Shown: piece by piece, positions 1-5,851 of the stretch
Numbering within the stretch: the first letter of the stretch is position 1
Layout: each line of letters begins with the position of its first letter
Source of the DNA: an uncultured Oscillospiraceae bacterium
GTDB lineage: Bacteria > Bacillota > Clostridia > Oscillospirales > Oscillospiraceae
Assembly (NCBI GenBank): GCA_934569215.1
Contig: CAKTKF010000046.1
Coordinates: 1 to 7,320 of the forward strand
DNA length: 7,320 nucleotides
Reading direction: 5' to 3'
Notes under the pieces: generated by a model
The model's database searches: none
What the model was told of the DNA's origin: nothing
The model's input: only the letters and a program-made list of their open reading frames with translations
Program-made: the position numbers and the translations under genes

Positions 1-87
1 ATCCACCGCGGTAAAGGCGTGCCGCCGGGAACCAAACCGGACGACAAGATCCTGAACCTCGACCAGCTTCTTTCTGTCTTCAGTCAA
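1..87 (-). CDS. oppF: Oligopeptide ABC transporter ATP-binding protein OppF, N-terminal fragment (runs off the window)
   Basis: This is the first 29 codons of the second ATPase of the peptide importer. The frame reads TEDRKKLVEVQDLVVRFGSR and continues through a histidine-rich turn to TAVD at the window edge. That is the usual first beta-strands of an OppF/DppF nucleotide-binding domain before Walker A, which lies outside the window. The start must be TTG at 87-85. The frame is closed by a TGA at 96-94, no other start codon lies between that stop and the conserved region, and an AGAAGGGAG Shine-Dalgarno sits 9 nt upstream. The start lies inside the end of oppD (TTGACTGA, 8-nt overlap), so translation is probably coupled. 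OppF normally pairs with OppD to hydrolyse ATP at the cytoplasmic face. The family call rests on a short stretch plus gene order. Confidence 0.85.
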   Translation of the reverse strand, partial: MTEDRKKLVEVQDLVVRFGSRRHAFTAVD

Positions 88-1126
88 CGCGGTTCACTCC
101 CTTCTCCCGCAGAATGCGGACATGCTCCGGCGGCTCCACCTTGGGAGCGCGGGGATCCATCAGCCATGTGCGGGCATAGTGGGTAGGCGTGACCTCGAAG
201 AAGGGAGGACGCTCTACAAAATCGATTTTCAGTGCTTTGGGATTCCGGGGGGCAAAGGCATCGCCCTTGACCTCGTGGAACAGATTGGGCGGCGTACCCT
301 GAATGGAGTACAGCGGCTCATCCTTGGTTCCCAGCTGGGGAAGGCTGGACAGCAGCGCCCAGGTGTAGGGGTGACGGGGGTCGTAGAACACCTCGTCGCA
401 GGTGCCAAGCTCCACGATATCGCCCGCGTACATGACGGCAATCCGGTCGGCCACGTTTGCCACCACGCCCAGGTCATGGGTAATGTAGATGGTGGTGAGG
501 TTGTACTTTTTCTGCATGGCCTTGATCAGCTCCAGAATCTGCGCCTGAATGGTCACGTCCAGAGCGGTGGTCGGCTCGTCGCAGATGAGGATTTTCGGCC
601 GGCAGGCGACGGCGATGGCGATGACCACCCGCTGGCGCATACCGCCGGAAAATTCATGGGGGTACTGCTTGTAGCGCCGCTCGGGGTCGTCAATTCCCAC
701 GTCGCTCAGCACCTCCAGAACGGCCTGGTAGGCGTCCTTGCCCTTCAAGCCCTGATGCAGCTCCACGGCCTCCTGAATCTGCTTGCCGATGGTTTTCAGA
801 GGGTTCAGGGAGGTCATGGGATCCTGAAACACCATGGCGATTTCCTTGCCCCGGATCTTTAGCCAGTCCTTGTCGGTCTGGAATTTGGTCAGATCCATGC
901 CGTTATAGAGGATGGAGCCGCCGTCGATGTAGCCGTTGGCGTCCAGAAGACCCATGGCGCATTTGACGAATACGGATTTACCGGAGCCGGACTCGCCCAC
1001 GATGGCAAGGCTTTCACCCTGATACACGTCCAGAGAGATGCCCCGGATGGCGTGGAGGATCTGACCGCGGAGGGTGAATTTCACGTTCAGATCCCGAACG
1101 GAGATAACAACTTTTTTATCTTCCAT
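80..1126 (-). CDS. oppD: Oligopeptide ABC transporter ATP-binding protein OppD
   Basis: This 348-residue ATPase subunit energises peptide import together with OppF at the cytoplasmic side of OppB/OppC. Every ABC motif is visible: Walker A GESGSGKS (44-51), Q-loop MVFQD (Gln101), signature FSGGMRQ (159-165), Walker B ILICDEP (179-185) with Glu184, D-loop ALD (188-190) and H-loop His217. Residues 250-282 (RHPYTWALLSSLP, then IQGTPPNL) are the C-terminal oligopeptide/dipeptide transporter domain. The start ATG follows AAGGAGAG with 8-nt spacing and lies 12 nt after the oppC stop. Oddity: in the tail (288-322) the four cysteines that bind an iron-sulfur cluster in many DppD/OppD proteins are absent. 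The segment reads GDAFAPRNPKALKIDF and continues to THYARTWL. From memory, this cysteine-free tail resembles the AmiE/OppD branch of Gram-positive oligopeptide importers, which supports an Opp rather than Dpp label. The exact substrate is not deducible. Confidence 0.96.
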   Translation of the reverse strand: MEDKKVVISVRDLNVKFTLRGQILHAIRGISLDVYQGESLAIVGESGSGKSVFVKCAMGLLDANGYIDGGSILYNGMDLTKFQTDKDWLKIRGKEIAMVFQDPMTSLNPLKTIGKQIQEAVELHQGLKGKDAYQAVLEVLSDVGIDDPERRYKQYPHEFSGGMRQRVVIAIAVACRPKILICDEPTTALDVTIQAQILELIKAMQKKYNLTTIYITHDLGVVANVADRIAVMYAGDIVELGTCDEVFYDPRHPYTWALLSSLPQLGTKDEPLYSIQGTPPNLFHEVKGDAFAPRNPKALKIDFVERPPFFEVTPTHYARTWLMDPRAPKVEPPEHVRILREKGVNRVD

Positions 1127-1138
1127 TGTGATCTCTCC

Positions 1139-2170
1139 TTATCTGACGTGATTCTTGGGATCGGCGGCGTCCGCGAAGGCATTGCCGATGATGTAGAAGG
1201 AAACGGTGATGACCACCAGCACGGCCACGGGGAAGAACAGCTGATAGCGCAGGGAGGCCACGGTCATCAGCGACCGTCCGGTCTGAATCAGATTGCCCAG
1301 AGACGGCGTGTCCACGGGAAGGCCGATACCGATGTAGGTGACGAACACCTCGTTGCCGATGGCGGAGGGAATGGCCAGCGCCATGCGCATGGTGATGACG
1401 GACACCATATAGGGCAGCAGATTCTTGACGATGATGCGCCCGGTGGAAATGCCCAGGCACCGGGAGGCCAGATTGTAGTCCCGGTCGCGGATAATGATGA
1501 TCTGATTGCGGATGAACCGCGCCATACCCAGCCAGCCAGTTAAGGACAGGGCAAACACGATGGTGGAAACGCCGGGCTTTAAGATGTAGGAAATGAGAAT
1601 CAGCAGCAGCGTCTGGGGAATGTTGTCCAGAACGTTATACAGCTCGGTAAAGAAGAAATCCAGCTTGCGGACATAGCCCCACAGCACGCCCACCAGGATG
1701 CCCACTACGGCCTCCACCAGAGCCACGGAGAAGCCGATGAACAGGGAAGTGCGGGTGCCCGCCCAGATACGCGCCCAGAGATCCTGGCCGATAGAGTTTG
1801 TTCCGAACCAGAAATCTTTGCTGGGGGGAATATTGTTCAGAGGCAGACCCCACTGGTCGTTGTGAATGAGAATGGGATCCTTCTGACCGGGGAGGTAGGG
1901 CTGGATAAAGGTGAACAGCAGCACCGCAACCATGACGAAAAGGAAAAAGACCGCGATCTTATTCTGAAAAAACGCACGGAGGGTGGATTTCCAGTAGGAA
2001 TAATCGGAATAGCCGCCCCGCTCTGCGTCCTCGGCGTTGAATTCGGCGAAGGAGAAGGCCTCCTCGTCGCTCATTTTCGGTGTGACTTCCTCCTGAAGCT
2101 GCCGGGAGAGCTTGTCCCCCAGTGCATCGGTGGCCTGGTCACGCAGGGTGTGAAATCCAAGACGTTTCAT
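1139..2170 (-). CDS. oppC: Oligopeptide ABC transporter permease OppC
   Basis: This is a membrane permease of 343 residues that forms the peptide channel with OppB. A charged cytoplasmic N-terminal arm of about 70 residues ends in WKSTLRAFFQNK. It is followed by a first membrane helix (about 72-90) and the hallmark segment FWFGTNSIGQDLWARI (120-135) of DppC/OppC proteins. The BPD_transp_1 domain follows with helices near 143-165, 185-197, 202-222 and the C-terminal FPVAVLVVITVSFYIIG stretch. The EAA loop that docks on the ATPase begins near residue 231 (DYNLASRCLG, conserved Gly240). The ATG start at 2170-2168 overlaps the oppB stop by one base (TGATG) and has an AAGGAGGG site 9 nt upstream. 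A longer open frame upstream is only a shadow of oppB. The acidic N-terminal arm is common in Gram-positive OppC, so nothing here looks abnormal. Confidence 0.95.
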   Translation of the reverse strand: MKRLGFHTLRDQATDALGDKLSRQLQEEVTPKMSDEEAFSFAEFNAEDAERGGYSDYSYWKSTLRAFFQNKIAVFFLFVMVAVLLFTFIQPYLPGQKDPILIHNDQWGLPLNNIPPSKDFWFGTNSIGQDLWARIWAGTRTSLFIGFSVALVEAVVGILVGVLWGYVRKLDFFFTELYNVLDNIPQTLLLILISYILKPGVSTIVFALSLTGWLGMARFIRNQIIIIRDRDYNLASRCLGISTGRIIVKNLLPYMVSVITMRMALAIPSAIGNEVFVTYIGIGLPVDTPSLGNLIQTGRSLMTVASLRYQLFFPVAVLVVITVSFYIIGNAFADAADPKNHVR

Positions 2171-3138
2171 CAGCGGGAACCCTCCTTCTTGGCAAAGCTG
2201 ATCCGGGGATCGACGATTCCCATGAGAATGTCGCCGAAAAGAAGACCCAGAATGGAAATAACGGCGTAAATCAGCACCAGCGCCTGCACCAAAGTATTGT
2301 CCTGACGCTTGATGGCCGTGACCAGCAGACCGCCCATACCGGGAACGGAGTACAGGGACTCCACATAGAGCGAACCCATCAGGGTAAACAGAATGGAATT
2401 GGGGATGTACTGCACCAGTGGCACGAAGGCGTTGCGGAACACGTGCCGGAAAGAGATCTTGCTGCCCGGAACACCCTTTGCCCGCGCCAGACGGATGTAG
2501 TCCTTGTTGGACTCGTCCACCATGTACCGCCGCAGCCACATGGCATAGTAGGCAATGTTGCCGATGGACAGGGAGATGACGGGCAGGATATAGCTCTTGG
2601 GGTTGGCGGCGTCAAACAGCATGGGAAGTCCCAGAATATCCTTGCCGATATAGGTCTGGGAACCGGCAAACTGAATCAGAATATGATATACCGCCGAGGG
2701 CATGGCCTGCACCAGCACGATGAACACCGTGCCCAGACGGTCGCCGATCTTGAAGCGGGTTCGAGTGCTTCGCGCCATGAGGATGCCAAGAGGGAGTCCC
2801 AGCGCCAGGGCAATGCACAAAGAAATCAGTCCCAGCTCCAGGGAGATGGGAATCTTCTCGGCAATGATCTCGGTAATGGCGACGCCCTTCCGGTAGACGT
2901 TGGATTCTCCCAAATCTCCGTGCAGCACTTGCTTATAAAAGCGCAGCAGCTGGGTGGGCAGGGGAGCGGTCACGCCGAGGGCCTGGAGCTTGACCTGAAT
3001 CTGGGTGGAACTCATTTTATCGTAATTCTCAAAATATCCCTCCACGGGCATCAGCCGCAGAAGGGCGAAGAGAATTGTGATAATGATAAACATGGTGATG
3101 AGGGAGCGCAGAACGCGCTTGGTGATATATCTGGCCAT
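2170..3138 (-). CDS. oppB: Oligopeptide ABC transporter permease OppB
   Basis: This 322-residue inner-membrane permease is the partner of OppC. It opens with the typical MARYITKRVLRSL and one membrane helix (about 12-29). An extracytoplasmic domain follows (about 31-92), including the conserved HGDLGES motif (73-79). The BPD_transp_1 core with further helices runs from about residue 98 to the end. The EAA cytoplasmic loop is DYIRLARAKGVPGSK (213-227, Gly222), and the C-terminus has DPRISF. Length and order of elements are normal for the family. The ATG follows GGAGGA with 6-nt spacing. Its stop overlaps the oppC start, so the two permeases are translationally linked. Upstream it is separated from oppA by a 322-nt hairpin-rich gap in which I find no convincing promoter, so it is probably expressed by read-through from oppA. 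Confidence 0.96.
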   Translation of the reverse strand: MARYITKRVLRSLITMFIIITILFALLRLMPVEGYFENYDKMSSTQIQVKLQALGVTAPLPTQLLRFYKQVLHGDLGESNVYRKGVAITEIIAEKIPISLELGLISLCIALALGLPLGILMARSTRTRFKIGDRLGTVFIVLVQAMPSAVYHILIQFAGSQTYIGKDILGLPMLFDAANPKSYILPVISLSIGNIAYYAMWLRRYMVDESNKDYIRLARAKGVPGSKISFRHVFRNAFVPLVQYIPNSILFTLMGSLYVESLYSVPGMGGLLVTAIKRQDNTLVQALVLIYAVISILGLLFGDILMGIVDPRISFAKKEGSR

Positions 3139-3182
3139 ATGATGTCCTCCTGGGTTTTTCTCCCTTCATACGATTTCCGAAT

Positions 3183-3215
3183 CATCCACCCCCGTGGATG
3201 GCCGCCAAGGGCGGC
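3183..3215 (-). repeat. Two abutting hairpins upstream of oppB
   Basis: CATCCAC (3183-3189) pairs with GTGGATG (3194-3200) around a four-base loop. Immediately next to it GCCGCC (3201-3206) pairs with GGCGGC (3210-3215) around AAG. They end about 45 nt before the oppB start codon and leave its GGAGGA site unpaired. No T-run follows, so termination is unlikely. Confidence 0.55.
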
Positions 3216-3239
3216 TGGAAATGTATGGACTTTCTTCTC

Positions 3240-3302
3240 TGCGGCTATGCCGCAGGTCGTTTGGGAAACGGCCTGCCAAAACGGTTTTCCACCGTTTTGG
3301 CA
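3240..3302 (-). repeat. Three contiguous hairpins, including a perfect 12-bp stem
   Basis: Three inverted repeats touch or share bases: TGCGGC/GCCGCA (3240-3254), CAGGTCGTTT against AAACGGCCTG (3253-3275, one imperfect pair) and TGCCAAAACGGT against ACCGTTTTGGCA (3274-3302, 12 bp, 5-base loop). The shared edge bases (3253-3254 and 3274-3275) mean neighbouring stems compete for their terminal pairs. No U-tract follows on either strand. Confidence 0.6.
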
Positions 3303-3315
3303 AAAACTGGCATCA

Positions 3316-3363
3316 GAGCCGATACCGCTGCTGCTTTCGCCGTAGCAGCACCGGTACAGGCTC
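3316..3363 (-). repeat. Long interrupted stem-loop in the oppA-oppB gap
   Basis: The stem pairs 3316-3320 with 3359-3363 (GAGCC/GGCTC), 3323-3327 with 3352-3356 (TACCG/CGGTA) and 3329-3335 with 3344-3350 (TGCTGCT/AGCAGCA). That is 17 pairs interrupted by a 2x2 internal loop and one C-C type mismatch, with an 8-base apical loop (3336-3343). The interrupted layout resembles a structured RNA domain more than a terminator. Confidence 0.55.
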
Positions 3364-3405
3364 CGAAAAATTGCCTGTGGAGCAATACCGTGTATATGCG
3401 GCTTT

Positions 3406-3435
3406 GAGAGAAGCCCCCAAATGAGGGCTTCTCTC
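3406..3435 (-). terminator. Hairpin just after oppA; possible weak or leaky terminator or RNA-processing hairpin
   Basis: GAGAGAAGCCC (3406-3416) and GGGCTTCTCTC (3425-3435) form a perfect 11-bp stem with an 8-base loop, starting about 25 nt after the oppA stop. The 3' arm on the minus strand is pyrimidine-rich (CTTCTCTC) but is followed by AAAG, not by a U-run. Full termination is therefore unlikely. A hairpin here would fit partial termination or protection of the oppA mRNA 3' end, giving more binding protein than permease. That role is inferred. Confidence 0.4.
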
Positions 3436-3460
3436 GTGATAAACTGCCAAAAGGAAAGCT

Positions 3461-5434
3461 TTAACCGGCCTTCTTGGACTGCCACTCGGCGTAAGCGGCC
3501 TGATATTCCTCCAGACCCATGGAGGTGTCATACAGGTGCTGATCCTTGTAGCGCTGGTTGGCCATGCCGAAGGAAGCGTACTGTCCTTCAAAGACGTTCA
3601 GATTGCACATCTGATAGCTGCGGTTGCTGATGGAGAAGGGGACGGCAAAGGCGTGATCCAGCAGGAACGCCTCGGCCTTGGCAAAGGCGGTATACCGGGC
3701 GTCCATGTCGTCGGTGATGGCCTTGGCGGCAGCTACCAGCTCGGTGTACTCGGCATACAGAGCCTGGGTTTCGGGGTCGGTGCTCTTGAAGATGAAGCTG
3801 TAGCTGGAATCCGTGGAGAAGGGATCGGTCCAGGTCTCGGGGTCGGCGTAGTCGGCGCCCCAGTTGCACTTCATGAAGGCATATTTGCCGGTGCGGCGGA
3901 TGGCGCCCAGGAAGCCGGTCTCAGGACCTGCCTGGATGATGATGTCCACATAGTCGGCGCCCAAGACGGCCTCAATCTGCTGCTCCACGACCTGGCACTC
4001 CTGCGCCCAGTTGGCGGAGGTGGGGTTGTAGCACATGAGCATCTTCACGGGGAAGGTAGCGCCGGCGGCGGTCAGCTCATCGATGGCTGCGGCCTTGTAT
4101 TCCGCGGCAAGGGCTTCGTCGAAGTTATCGCCGTCGGTATAGGCGGCAAGACCCTCGTAGTAGGTATAGTCCTTGGAGGCGGAGGCAAAGGCGTTGGGGG
4201 TGATGGTGTTGTTCTTCAGGGATTCGGGGTCGATGCGGTCGCTGGTGGCCAGAGCCGGCATCCGGTTGAAGGCGTGGACGACGGACTTGCGGAAGTTCTC
4301 GTTGTTCACGGCCAGCTTCCAGTTTTCGGGTTCATATTCGGCGTCGAAGTTGGGGTCGAAGTTGAACAGATACCAGTAAGCGTAGGAGGTATCGGCACGG
4401 GTGGGATGGATCAGATCCTTGGTGTTGGGGTCAGCCATCATGGCGGACAGCAGGTCGGAGGAGATATCCGCCTGATCAACCTCGCCGGACTGATACATGG
4501 TGGTTGCGATGGAGGAGGCTTCGGCGTTGTAGGTCATCTGGATGGCGTCCAGGAATACGTTGTCCTTATCCCAATAGGTGGCGTTCTTGGTCAGAACACG
4601 CTGCTGCTGGGGCTGATAGGTGGACAGGATGAACGCGCCGCAGTACAGCAGGGTGCTGTTGTCGGTGCCGAACTTGCTGCCGCACTCATCGAGGAAGGGA
4701 CCGTACACGGGCATATAGGGACCGAAGGAAACCATGGACAGGAAGTAGGGGCGGGAGGACTCCAGGGTGAATTCCAGAGTATATTCGTCCAGCGCCTTGA
4801 CGCCGATATCGTCAATGGAAGCCTCGGGGACTTCCTCCAGAATTTCCTGCTCGCCATCCTCGTTGGTGATGAACTTCACGGCGTTGCCGTCGTCATCGGT
4901 GCCGTCGGTGGCATCGGGCAGAGCCATCTGGTAGGCGGTCCAGTCATAGTAGGCGTCGGCGCCCGCGATAACGCCGCTCATGGTATAGAAGGTGTCGGAT
5001 CCGTTATTGGCGTCACAGGCGTAGTGGGCGGAAGAAACCCAGTCATTGGCAGTGACGGGGGCAACAACCTTGCCGTCCTTATCGACCCAGTTCACACCCT
5101 CGCGGATGTGGAAGGTCCAGACGGTAGCGTCCTCATTCTGCTCCCAGCTGGTAGCCAGAGCAGGCTCTACATTGCCGTAGGAGTCGTATTCCACCAGGCA
5201 ATCCACCACGTTGGCGGCGATGTTCAGCTCGTTGGTCTGGCCGGTGATCAGATAGTTCAGCGTAGTGACTTCGGAGGCGTACAGTGTTCTGTAAACCGCG
5301 TTCTCGGTCACGGCGGCCGCAGTGGGGGCTGCCGCGGTGCTGTCGGTGGCGCCGGATTTATCGCCGCAGGCTGCCAGCGCGAAGACCATGGTCAGAGCCA
5401 GGGCGAAGGCGAGAAATCGTTTCATGGTTTGCAT
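3461..5434 (-). CDS. oppA: Oligopeptide-binding lipoprotein OppA (SBP_bac_5 family)
   Basis: This is the substrate-binding protein of the importer, anchored outside the membrane. From the chosen start it has 657 residues. A lipoprotein signal peptide (KRFLAFALALTMVFALAAC) carries the lipobox LAAC with the lipidated Cys23, followed by a Ser/Thr/Ala linker. The extracellular_bac family 5 domain follows, with recognisable EPALATSWEQNEDATVWTF and IREGVNW near the N-terminus. About 30-40 residues before the end lies the usual domain closure (AFAVPFSISNR). The length suits oligopeptide-type binders, which are longer than dipeptide ones. Two in-frame ATGs lie further upstream (5455 and 5443). I chose 5434 because only it has a well-spaced site (AGAAAGGA, 9 nt) and because it gives a compact signal peptide. 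An acidic insert with 14 acidic residues and one lysine in 36 (174-209 in this numbering) is notable. Peptide specificity cannot be read from the sequence. Confidence 0.95.
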   Translation of the reverse strand: MQTMKRFLAFALALTMVFALAACGDKSGATDSTAAAPTAAAVTENAVYRTLYASEVTTLNYLITGQTNELNIAANVVDCLVEYDSYGNVEPALATSWEQNEDATVWTFHIREGVNWVDKDGKVVAPVTANDWVSSAHYACDANNGSDTFYTMSGVIAGADAYYDWTAYQMALPDATDGTDDDGNAVKFITNEDGEQEILEEVPEASIDDIGVKALDEYTLEFTLESSRPYFLSMVSFGPYMPVYGPFLDECGSKFGTDNSTLLYCGAFILSTYQPQQQRVLTKNATYWDKDNVFLDAIQMTYNAEASSIATTMYQSGEVDQADISSDLLSAMMADPNTKDLIHPTRADTSYAYWYLFNFDPNFDAEYEPENWKLAVNNENFRKSVVHAFNRMPALATSDRIDPESLKNNTITPNAFASASKDYTYYEGLAAYTDGDNFDEALAAEYKAAAIDELTAAGATFPVKMLMCYNPTSANWAQECQVVEQQIEAVLGADYVDIIIQAGPETGFLGAIRRTGKYAFMKCNWGADYADPETWTDPFSTDSSYSFIFKSTDPETQALYAEYTELVAAAKAITDDMDARYTAFAKAEAFLLDHAFAVPFSISNRSYQMCNLNVFEGQYASFGMANQRYKDQHLYDTSMGLEEYQAAYAEWQSKKAG

Positions 5435-5443
5435 AGTGATCAT

Positions 5444-5451
5444 TCCTTTCT
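5444..5451 (-). promoter_or_regulatory. Ribosome binding site that decides the oppA start
   Basis: AGAAAGGA lies 9 nt before the ATG at 5434-5432. The upstream ATG at 5455 overlaps this region and has only a weak purine stretch before it. The ATG at 5443 abuts the site with no spacing. Confidence 0.6.
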
Positions 5452-5539
5452 TCATTTCTGCTTTGAAAAACAGTCGGTACGGGCGATCCCCGAAGCGATT
5501 TCCTCCGATGCTTCTTCCATAGCGTCGGTCTTAAAACAG

Positions 5540-5605
5540 CACCGGGAGACAGCCTATAAAATGGCGGACGCCATATTACAGGAGACGGTGGGGGGCGATT
5601 GCCCC
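5540..5605 (-). promoter_or_regulatory. Structured 5' leader of the opp mRNA
   Basis: The predicted leader contains GGGGC-AATC-GCCCC (5605-5592) and ATGGC-GTCC-GCCAT (5574-5561, then UUUA). The second hairpin is enclosed by complementary CACCG (5590-5586) and CGGTG (5544-5540). GTCTCC occurs on both sides of the inner hairpin (5586-5581 and 5550-5545). I do not recognise a known riboswitch, and the T-box sequence is absent. A regulatory role is possible but unproven, because the stems are short. Confidence 0.3.
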
Positions 5606-5610
5606 AAAAT

Positions 5611-5634
5611 GAATTTTCCAAAATTGAAAAATTC
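5611..5634 (-). promoter_or_regulatory. AT-rich dyad, possible operator (CodY-like half sites)
   Basis: GAATTTT (5634-5628) is complementary to AAAATTC (5617-5611), and nested inside is AATTTT-GG-AAAATT (5625-5612). The half sites match those of the CodY consensus (AATTTTCWGAAAATT), but the spacer is 2 rather than 3 bases. It lies some 20-35 nt downstream of the predicted transcription start, a position where a bound repressor could block RNA polymerase. CodY controls opp operons in several Firmicutes. Whether this organism has CodY cannot be seen here. Confidence 0.25.
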
Positions 5635-5650
5635 AAAATATAAAAGAATG

Positions 5651-5684
5651 GTGATATTTTAACATATTTTCCGTCTCAAGTAAA
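5651..5684 (-). promoter_or_regulatory. Candidate sigma-A promoter of the opp operon
   Basis: Two overlapping readings fit. One is TTTACT (5684-5679), 17 nt, TAAAAT (5661-5656). The other is TTGAGA (5679-5674), 17 nt, TATCAC (5656-5651). Either would start transcription near 5645-5650 and give a leader of about 210 nt before oppA. The location after the dat terminator and within the most AT-rich part of the window supports a promoter. The exact boxes are uncertain. Confidence 0.45.
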
Positions 5685-5787
5685 GTGGCAGATTTCATGA
5701 TATGTCTCGATATATTCGCAAATTTTTGTAACAGAAACATAAAAAAATGTTCATACAGCAAAAGCAAACGTCCTTGACCGGCGTTAC

Positions 5788-5819
5788 AAAAGGGCGCACG
5801 CCGGAGTACCGGCGTGCGC
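5788..5819 (-). terminator. Intrinsic terminator after dat
   Basis: A perfect 11-bp GC-rich stem, GCGCACGCCGG (5794-5804) with CCGGCGTGCGC (5809-5819), has a 4-base loop. On the minus strand it is followed by CC and then TTTT (5791-5788). It begins about 33 nt after the dat stop codon and separates that gene from the opp operon. The U-run is short, but the stem is very stable. Confidence 0.8.
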
Positions 5820-5851
5820 GCAAAGCGGTTGCAGCAGGTGACTTTTTTCGA

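Larger units (their letters stand above)
3139..3460 (-). other. Hairpin-rich oppA-oppB intercistronic region
   Basis: This gap of 322 nt without a gene is densely packed with inverted repeats. In transcription order from oppA they are 3435-3406 (11 bp), 3386-3370 (5 bp), 3363-3316 (interrupted 17 bp), 3302-3274 (12 bp perfect), 3275-3253 (10 positions with one imperfect pair), 3254-3240 (6 bp), 3215-3201 (6 bp) and 3200-3183 (7 bp). Between them they cover most of 3183-3435. None is followed by a run of U on the minus strand, so it is not a simple terminator. Likely roles are stabilising or punctuating the mRNA so that oppA is made in excess of the permease genes, or a dispersed palindromic repeat inserted here. 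No reading frame in it looks like a gene. Confidence 0.6.
5435..5851. other. dat-oppA intergenic region
   Basis: This gap of 417 nt has no convincing gene on either strand. From high to low coordinates it holds the dat terminator (5788-5819), an AT-rich stretch (about 5610-5760) with the likely opp promoter, a palindromic AT block, and a GC-richer leader with small hairpins leading to oppA. A 5-bp AACAT/ATGTT inverted repeat around a T-run at about 5737-5752 is the only other structure I see, and it is weak. Confidence 0.7.

Noticed and set aside
1139..2539. An oppC with a longer N-terminus extending up to 2539
   Set aside because: The extra part is out of frame inside oppB and reads as low-complexity shadow. 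The ATG at 2170 with a strong ribosome site and the TGATG overlap is the natural start.
3139..3215. A separate promoter for oppBCDF
   Set aside because: The best candidate, TTGGCG with a hexamer 17 nt later (ATGATT), matches the -10 consensus poorly and overlaps hairpins.
2122..3345. A 407-codon plus-strand open frame opposite oppB
   Set aside because: It is Gln/His/Gly-rich, has no recognisable family, and mirrors oppB codon bias. oppB on the other strand is unmistakable.
3183..3435. CRISPR array or tRNA cluster in the hairpin-rich gap
   Set aside because: The inverted repeats differ from one another in sequence and length, with no regular direct repeats or spacers and no tRNA cloverleaf.
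5435..5455. oppA starting at the first in-frame ATG (5455)
   Set aside because: No good ribosome site precedes it. AGAAAGGA is correctly placed only for the ATG at 5434, which also gives a shorter, more typical lipoprotein signal.
5540..5640. T-box riboswitch before oppA
   Set aside because: The conserved T-box sequence (AGGGTGGNACCGCG) and a following terminator are absent.
3536..5662. A very long open frame (about 708 codons) on the plus strand opposite oppA
   Set aside because: Its translation is Gly/Val/His-rich with no recognisable domain. It is the antisense shadow of a GC-rich, strongly biased oppA, which has a clear signal peptide and family motifs.
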